A DNA stretch of 64,000 nucleotides from assembly GCA_036873755.1 (NCBI GenBank), contig JAVTVY010016018.1, forward strand, positions 1 to 64,000. Reading direction: 5' to 3'. A program made the position numbers and the translations under genes. Below the pieces are notes generated by a model, which was given only the letters and a program-made list of their open reading frames with translations, was not told where the DNA came from and made no database searches. The DNA is from Hanleya hanleyi. Its lineage: Eukaryota > Mollusca > Polyplacophora > Lepidopleurida > Hanleyidae. Positions 58,600 through 64,000 of this stretch are shown here, in pieces; position 1 is the stretch's first letter; every line of letters begins with the position of its first letter.

Positions 58600-60150
58600 C
58601 TAGGGTCGAGCGTTTATTGTCCCGTGTATCTCCGCAGAAAATCAACAAACAAAATGGCGGCTCCAGGATGGTGTGGGGACGCCCTTTCCACAGCACGGCG
58701 TCGATCATAGCGCCATCTGCACACATTGACGCAAGGGAGACAACTCGTGTGGCCCAAGGATATGGACATAGCCGTTTTGGAGCTAGGGGAGTTAATACTG
58801 GTCCAGTGGGGTCGAGTGAGGTATCAATGTGAAGCCTATGTGAGGGGGCATCTGATGGGCTGGGTGTGGGGTTGAACTAGCGTCATTTTGCGCATGCGCG
58901 GTGGCACAAGGGTATGGAAATAGCCGTGTTGGAGCTAGGGGAGTTACTACTGGTCCAGTGGGGTCGAGTGAGGTATCAAAGTGAAGCTTATGTGAGGGGG
59001 CATCTGACGGGCTGGGTGTTGGGTTGAAATAGCGGCATTCTGCGCATGCGCGGTGGCCCAAGGGTATGGACATAGCCGTGTTGGAGCTAGGGGAGTTACT
59101 ACTGGTCCAGTGGGGTCGAGTGAGGTATCAAAGTGAAGCTTAGGTGAAGGGGCATCTGACTGGACTAGCGCCTTGGGCGTTGTCACCATTCTGCGCATGC
59201 GCGGTGGCACAAGGGTATGGACATAGACGTTTTGAGAGCTAGGGGAGCCCCTCATGGTCCAATGGGGTCGAGTGAGGTATCGAAGTGAAGCTTAGGTGAA
59301 GGGGCATCTGACTGGACTAGCGGCTTGGGCGTTGTCACCATTCTGCGCATGCGCGGTGGCCCAAGGGTATGGAAATAGCCGTGTTGGGAGCTAGCGAAGC
59401 CAATAATGGTCCAATGGGGTCGTGTTAGGTATCAAAGTGAAGCCTAGGTGAAGGGGCATCTGACTGGACTAGTGGGTTTGAACTAGCGTCATTCTGCGCA
59501 TGCGCATAGACGTTTTGGGATGTAGGGGAGTCCCTAATGATCCAATGGGGTCGAGTGAGGTATCCAAGTGAAGCTTAGGTGAAGGGGCATCTAATGGGTT
59601 GGGTGTGCGGTAGCCATTCTGCGCACGTGCAGATGCAATGCGGAGCTCTCGTCCAATCAGAAGCGAGTATTTCAAATCCGCCACGGAGCTCTCGTCCAAT
59701 CAGAAGCGAGTATTTTGACCCGGTGCATTATGGGACATATCCAAGATGGCGGCACGTATGTTCAAGATGGCGGCACATCCGGTGTCGAAAACTGGCCATT
59801 TTTGTCGGGATGTGGTCACATAGTGTCGAAAATTGGACCCTGTATGGGTCCCGCTAGACGTGTTGGAGCTAGGGGAGCCACGAATGGTCCAATGGGGTCG
59901 AGTGAGGTATCACTCATTCGTGAAGGGGCATCTGATGGGCTGGGTGTGGGGGGGTTGAACTATGGGCATTCTGCGCATGCGCAGTCTGGCCGTAGTATAG
60001 AAATAGACGTGTTGATGTGGTGGTGGGCCCCTCGTGGGTCGATGGGATCGATTGAGGTATCCATATGTGAAGCCTAGGTGAGGGAGTTACACTAGGGTGT
60101 CGTTTCCATTCTGCTGCGCAGGTCACGTGGTGGGGTTGTGACGTCACTTC
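58600..60150. repeat. Array of ~150 bp units rich in GCGCATGCGC palindromes
   Basis: Units carry GTTGGAGCTAGGGGAGTTAC, GGTCCA(A/G)TGGGGTCGAGTG, AGGTATCAAAGTGAAGCTTA, GTGAAGGGGCATCTGA and ATTCTGCGCATGCGCGGTGG. Exact TGCGCATGCGC occurs near 58890, 59041, 59192, 59344, 59494 and 59971, with a GCGCACGTGC variant near 59620. The words 'GGTCC...GTG.GAGGTATCAAAGTGAAGC' resemble the foldback arms at 44.9-46.2 kb, so the two arrays are probably related. 59640-59720 holds a doubled CCAATCAGAAGCGAGTATTT, and 59740-59780 holds two AAGATGGCGGCAC. Short ORFs on both strands are repeat products. Confidence 0.8.
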
Positions 60151-60387
60151 CGGGTTTTTCACTAAAAAACTATCTCCAAACATAGAAGAGTTCCCATGTT
60201 TCCCCTTAGACGTCCGTATGTTCAACCGCCGGGTTTTGTTTTTCCCGCCCCGGCCCCCCAGCGCGAGCGCGCGCGCGTCATCACGCGGATGAATGTCGGA
60301 TCTGTATTATGCAATCGGATAGCGGTTGTCGTGAAAAAACAACAAGTTTAGCAATGTTTATATAGTTTATTACCCCCAATGTTACAT

Positions 60388-60420
60388 CATACCCAGGCTG
60401 GGGGAGCCGCCCTGGGTATG
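60388..60420. terminator. Hairpin downstream of the C2H2 gene
   Basis: CATACCCAGG (60388-60397) pairs perfectly with CCTGGGTATG (60411-60420) around a 13 nt loop, 47 bp beyond the polyA signal of the minus-strand gene. It may mark the transcript end or be incidental. Confidence 0.35.
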
Positions 60421-60466
60421 TTTAGTATGTTCACAGCAAAACAAATTGAAATATCAAACACCATGT

Positions 60467-60472
60467 TTTATT
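60467..60472 (-). promoter_or_regulatory. Polyadenylation signal AATAAA of the C2H2 gene
   Basis: TTTATT on the plus strand reads AATAAA on the minus strand, about 95 bp past the gene's stop codon. Confidence 0.6.
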
Positions 60473-60566
60473 ATTTAACACATTGTCACATTAGGTACAA
60501 GGGTTTACTGAGCTCAAGTCAGCGAGCAGCATGTAGACATAGAGTGTGTGTACGGCATGATATTCA

Positions 60567-61487
60567 TCAGTGCACGGGTGACGCATTCAACCGATGGGGG
60601 TGATCGGTCAGCTTGGTCAGGAAAAACGTGACGTTGGTTACCCTCTCTACCACCCATTGAATGTTGGGGCGTTGACGATGCGCCCATCTCAAGGCATCCA
60701 CGGTGTCCAGTATCTCCAGCATCGTCTCTAGTGACCCCCGGTTAATGATGGTGACCGGCTGGTCAAACACATGGTTGTTGGCACTGGGATAATAATACTG
60801 TAACTGGTCCGTCTTTTTGTGACGTAAGATGTACCCAAATGCGACATTTAATGTAAAGGCCGTGGTTTGATCGTTGAAGATGGCTTCCACGTAGCTGCGT
60901 AGACAGGTGCGGTTGGTCAGTGGGAAATTGTAGATATCTTGAGGGTGGAAACAGTACCGTGTCATGGACCAATGGCGCCGATCGATGTCACTGATTGGAT
61001 GGTTGTCCTGTAAGAGATCGTTAGGAACATTTATGGGCTCCACCAGAAAATGTTCGATGTTGTCAGGACTCGAAACCGTAACGCTGGGGTCCAGCTGGAT
61101 ATTCAGGCTCTTCAGAACTGTGGATATAGGCGGGCTCTCCTTCATCGCATCACCAGTGGCGTTCGTCTCCCCGGGCTTATCTTCACTGGGTCTGACCTTC
61201 CGTGGCTCCTCTTCAGTAAGAGGTTGTCGTTCATGCTCATGGGCATGAATCAAACGTTGGTGACGCAGCAACTGACTGCGTCGTTTGAAGAGTTGATCAC
61301 AATCCTCGCATGGACGCTTGGGTGGCCCATGAATTGAACGTTAGTGGCGCAGTAAATCATCCTCCCGATTAAATGACCGTGCGCAGGTTATACAAGTATA
61401 CCGTGCATCGTTGTGGGTGGAGGCCTCGTGGCGTCGTAAATTATCTAGACGAGTAAACTGCTTCTGGCAAGTTGTGCAAGTGAACAT
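60567..61487 (-). pseudogene. Three-finger C2H2 protein with virus/Polinton-like C-terminal region; one in-frame stop
   Basis: The frame is 307 codons with ATG at 61487-61485. Residues 4-25 form finger 1 (C4, C7, H20, H25), 32-53 finger 2 (C32, C35, H48, H53) and 60-81 finger 3 (C60, C63, H76, H81). The only break is a TAA at 61343-61341, codon 49, inside finger 2. A charged linker leads to a domain with SYVEAIFNDQTTAFTLNVAF, GYILRHKKTDQLQYYYPS, LRWAHRQRPNIQW and TNVTFFLTKL. I recall this FxNQTTxFKxNxxFGxIL...RP..W....TNVTFF pattern from large element-encoded proteins that continue into a type-B DNA polymerase (Polinton/adintovirus-like). Here the frame stops soon after, so it is short or truncated. 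A TATA box lies 46 bp upstream and AATAAA ~95 bp downstream. A compact intronless unit supports a viral or mobile origin; that origin is inference. If the stop is real, translation could also start at the downstream Met (61271) and lose two fingers. Confidence 0.6.
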
Positions 61488-61530
61488 CTTGGTGGTTGAC
61501 AGAGAGTCTGATGAAACGGCAAGGCCGCTC

Positions 61531-61540
61531 CCCTTTTATA
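61531..61540 (-). promoter_or_regulatory. TATA box (TATAAAAGGG) of the C2H2 gene
   Basis: On the minus strand TATAAAAGGG lies 44-46 bp upstream of the ATG, a canonical match. With a start site ~30 bp downstream, the leader would be only about 20 nt. Confidence 0.65.
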
Positions 61541-61858
61541 GCACACTAGCTGGTGATCTATTTTTAGCACACTCTACCCCAAGTCGAGGATCGAGACTGG
61601 TGTACTGGTGTACGACTGAGCCGCATTGCGCAGACGCGAAGTACCCGGATGATAGACACGGACGTCACCGATCCGAAAAGACACAGACTTTACAGAAAAG
61701 ACACGGACTTTAACGAAAAGACACGGACGTACCCGAAAAGACACGAAGGTGAACGCCATTGTGGGAAACCCCCCACAGACAGGTCAGTACATGCATTCCT
61801 ATGATGTTCACGCATAATAAAAAGGATTGACCTGTAATCTGTGTTGTTGCTGTTGCTC
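61541..61858. other. Intergenic stretch with a GACACGGAC(T/G) short repeat and an inverted-repeat-family fragment
   Basis: 61655-61745 holds four to five copies of GAAAAGACACGGAC(T/G)T. 61819-61858 (AAAAGGATTGACCTGTAATC, then GTTGTTGCTGTTGCTC) matches the right arm at 46970-47020 of the inner inverted repeat. Confidence 0.65.
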
Positions 61859-63698
61859 CCTTTTTATACGCCCGTCAAATTTGACGGGACGTATTATGGT
61901 ATGGCGTCGTCCGTCCGTCCGTCCGTTAACTTTTCTCGTCAACGCAACTCGTCCTAGAGTTTTCAGTGGATTCTTTTGATATTTGGTCCACGTGATCGAT
62001 ACCATGTGTAGATGTGCATGAACTTTTTTCGGCCCGATTCGACGTTTTCTTGAGTTACTCCCCTTGATTTTGGTCTGAAATCCTTGTATTTGGTACCTAC
62101 TGTCTTCGTCAACGTAACTCGTCTCAGAGTTTTCAATGGATTCTTCTGAAATTCGGTACACATGATCGGTACCATGTGTAGATATGCACGATCCTTTTTC
62201 GACCCGATTCAATGTTTTCTTGAGTTACTCCCCTTGATTTTGGTCTGAAATCCTTGTATTTGGCACCTGCTGTCTTCGTCAACGCAACTCGTTCCAGAGT
62301 TTTCAATGGATTCTTCTGAAATTTGGTACACATGATCGATACCATGTGTAGATGTGCACGAACTTTTTTCGGCCCGATTCGACGTTTTCTTGAGTTGCTC
62401 CCCTTGATTTTGGTCTGAAAGCCTTGTATTTGGCACCTACTGTCTTTGACAACGCAACTCGTCCCAGAGTTTTCAATGGATTCTTCTGAAATTTGGCACA
62501 CATGATCGGTACCATGTGTAGATGTGCATGAACTTTTTTCGGTCCGATTCGATGTTTTCTTGATTTACTCCCCTTGATTTTGGTCTGAAATCCTTGTATT
62601 TGGCATCTACTGTCTTCATCAACGCAACTCGTCCCAGAGTTTTCAATGGATTCTTCTGAAATTTGGTACACATGATCGGTACCATGTGTAGATGTGCACT
62701 AACTTTTTTCGACCCGATTCGACATATTCTTGAGTTACTCCCCATGATTTTGGTCTGAAATCCTTGTATTTGGCACCTACTGTCTTCGTTGTGAATGCAA
62801 CTCGTCCCAGAGTTTTCAAATGGATTTAAATTTGGTACACATGATCAGTTTCATGTGTAGATGCGCATGAACTTTTTTTCGAACCAATTCGATGTTTTCT
62901 TGAGTTACCCCCCTTGATTTTAGTCTGGAATCCTTTTATTTGGCGCCTACAGTCCTAGTGAACGAAACTCATCCTAGGGGTTTCATTGCATTCTTTTGAA
63001 ATTAGGTACCCATGATTGGTGCCAAGTGCACATGTGCACAAACTTTTTTCAAGTTGATTCAACAGTTTCTCGAGTTACTCCCCATGATTCTGGTCTGAAA
63101 TCTTTTATTTGACACCTACTGTCCTCGTGAACGCAACTCGTTTCACACTATTCTATGGATTCTTTGAAATTTGGTACATATGATCGGTACCATGTGTAGA
63201 TGCGCACAAACTGTTTTTGAGCTGATTCGATGTTTTCTTCAGTTACTCCCCTTGATTTTAGTCTGAAATCCTTGTATTTGGCACTTTGACATTTTGACCC
63301 CATTCATCAGGCTGATGAACTTACTTTTGCAGCTTATAGTAAGCCAAATTTTGTTTTAAAGTTACTGATGCATACATAAGCTCATAACCGGGGTTGGGGA
63401 ACATGCACCCCCACAGAGTAAGAGTAACTGGAGTTCTACCTGCTTCCACAAATACCGCTCCAGGCCCTTATATACCTCCCCCCCCGATCTGACTTCCAAA
63501 CCTGCCTACACCACTTATACAACAATGATGGCTTATACATGTGCAGTATTATGACAATTGCAACAATACAAACAACATACAGTCCAGGCATGTTCATTTG
63601 TATGGTTAACCGTTGTCTATAACAAAATTCAAGAGATAAAAATGTTGTTTATCGACTGTATATTTTACGGGCGTATTTTGGGTTCAATTGAACTCTTG
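61859..63698 (+). repeat. Nested core-repeat element with TACGCCCGTC end, TCCG microsatellite, ~150 bp units
   Basis: It starts with a perfect 18 bp palindrome, CCCGTCAAATTTGACGGG (61871-61888), then (TCCG)n (61908-61926) and about nine ~155 bp units. Units carry TCGTCAACGCAACTCGTCCC, AGAGTTTTCAATGGATTC, GGTACACATGATCGGTACCA, GTGTAGATGTGCA and TGAGTTACTCCCCTTGATTT. The right end near 63661-63680 has ACGGGCGTATTTTGGG, the inverted partner of the left TACGCCCGT. It interrupts the sequence GTTGCTC / TTGGACTAACC that is continuous at 47005-47035. The minus-strand ORFs of 70-134 codons are repeat products. Confidence 0.85.
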
Positions 63699-63699
63699 T

Positions 63700-63751
63700 T
63701 TGGACTAACCCATTAGAATAGTACGTATCACGGACTACACCCATAGAGCTA
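63700..63751 (+). repeat. Continuation of the inverted-repeat-family fragment after the nested insertion
   Basis: TGGACTAACC, then GAATAGTACGTATCACGGAC and TACACCC match 47022-47070 and, inverted, 46340-46390. Here it ends just before the TATA box at 63761, so the shared sequence lies in the promoter-proximal region of the next gene. Confidence 0.75.
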
Positions 63752-63760
63752 CATCTGGTC

Positions 63761-63767
63761 TATAAAA
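63761..63767 (+). promoter_or_regulatory. TATA box of the gene at 63814
   Basis: TATAAAA, 47-53 bp upstream of the ATG, the same spacing as at the C2H2 gene. The leader would be about 20-25 nt. Confidence 0.65.
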
Positions 63768-63813
63768 CACGTCCCTCTGGATCCTACACCTTCATTTCTA
63801 CGGTTGCAGAGCC

Positions 63814-64000
63814 ATGGCGGAGATCCAGCCCCATGCGACTCGCATTTTACAGTATGCCACCGTGGTGAATTCATTCACGGGTTACCGAGCAGTGGTCCGG
63901 TCCATGTTTGCAGATGGCGACGACAACGAGGGACGACGCCAGATCCTGAACGAGTTCACAGAAGCGGTCCTCCACAGAGTGCACTCGATGGAGAGGCGTG
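63814..64000 (+). CDS. Unknown protein, N-terminal 62 residues, runs off the window
   Basis: An open frame begins at GAGCCATGGCGG, a strong Kozak-like context, and stays open to the end. The peptide starts MAEIQPHATRILQYATVVNS and continues with a charged FADGDDNEGRRQIL and HRVHSMERR. Composition and GC (about 57%) are unlike the surrounding AT-rich DNA and more like real coding sequence. I recognise no family, signal peptide or membrane segment. The compact TATA-ATG spacing shared with the divergent C2H2 unit suggests that the two may belong to one virus-like or mobile genome. The 3' part lies outside the window. Confidence 0.5.
   Translation, partial: MAEIQPHATRILQYATVVNSFTGYRAVVRSMFADGDDNEGRRQILNEFTEAVLHRVHSMERR

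Noticed and set aside
60567..61271. Treating the 234-codon downstream frame as an intact independent gene
   Set aside because: The same frame continues upstream through two more C2H2 fingers to an ATG beside a TATA box; the shorter start is only a fallback after the TAA at codon 49.
61808..62745. Overlapping minus-strand ORFs of 70-134 codons
   Set aside because: All read the same ~155 bp core unit of the nested element; open frames arise because the unit length is near a multiple of three.

Overview
The window reads as intergenic or heterochromatin-like nuclear DNA of a marine invertebrate, most likely a lophotrochozoan and probably a mollusc. The reasons are AT-rich sequence, spliced exon relics with GT/AG junctions, AATAAA signals, several classes of eukaryotic retroelement, and many tandem ~150-170 bp core repeats next to (TCCG)n-type microsatellites, the architecture known from bivalve 'pearl'/HINE elements. 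I found no intact host gene with a recognisable function. Almost all that can be named is mobile, virus-like or repetitive.

Layout. 1-302: 3' tail of a Penelope-like element (PLE). 303-3345: tandem array of ~507 bp units sharing a core with that tail. 4690-4760: a retroelement-like 3' terminus. 5340-9340: diverged ~150-170 bp core-repeat arrays. 13037-14757: LINE relic (minus). 15369-15749: PLE tail. 16190-16745: fragment of a second PLE (minus). 16808-17540: core repeats with (ACGG)n and a hairpin. 18728-19276, 19665-21818 and 22343-22854: three elements with inverted ends. 23098-23409: PLE tail. 25372-26520: second LINE relic (minus). 27541-27851: short palindrome-rich element. 28190-34285: three near-identical 1.8 kb tandem units plus a decayed fourth. 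34378-42906: a core-repeat element split by a 6.26 kb insertion (35611-41874), which has inverted ends, short palindromic arrays at both ends and a decayed multi-exon gene inside. 44680-53180: a foldback-like element with ~1.6 kb inverted arms made of tandem repeats; between the arms lie a smaller inverted repeat, another core-repeat element and the best PLE copy (N-terminal GIY-YIG, then reverse transcriptase). 54977-55064: perfect palindrome. 55791-56246: inverted PLE 3' end. 58215-60150: minisatellite and arrays rich in AAGATGGCGG and GCGCATGCGC motifs. 60388-61540: compact TATA-to-polyA unit encoding a three-finger C2H2 protein with a virus/Polinton-like C-terminal region (minus, one in-frame stop). 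61859-63698: nested core-repeat element. 63761-64000: TATA-driven start of an unknown gene that runs off the window.

The strongest leads are (i) the 6.26 kb element, which joins a palindromic 'GGTGTAA' terminal array to a spliced gene of unknown function and shares its architecture with the 311 bp element at 27541; (ii) the virus-like locus at 60-64 kb, whose upstream sequence recurs as a head-to-head inverted repeat at 46.3-47.1 kb; and (iii) a PLE with GIY-YIG ahead of RT, whose 3' tail occurs five times and is related to the satellite at 303-3345. Family names rest on remembered motif patterns; no database search was possible.
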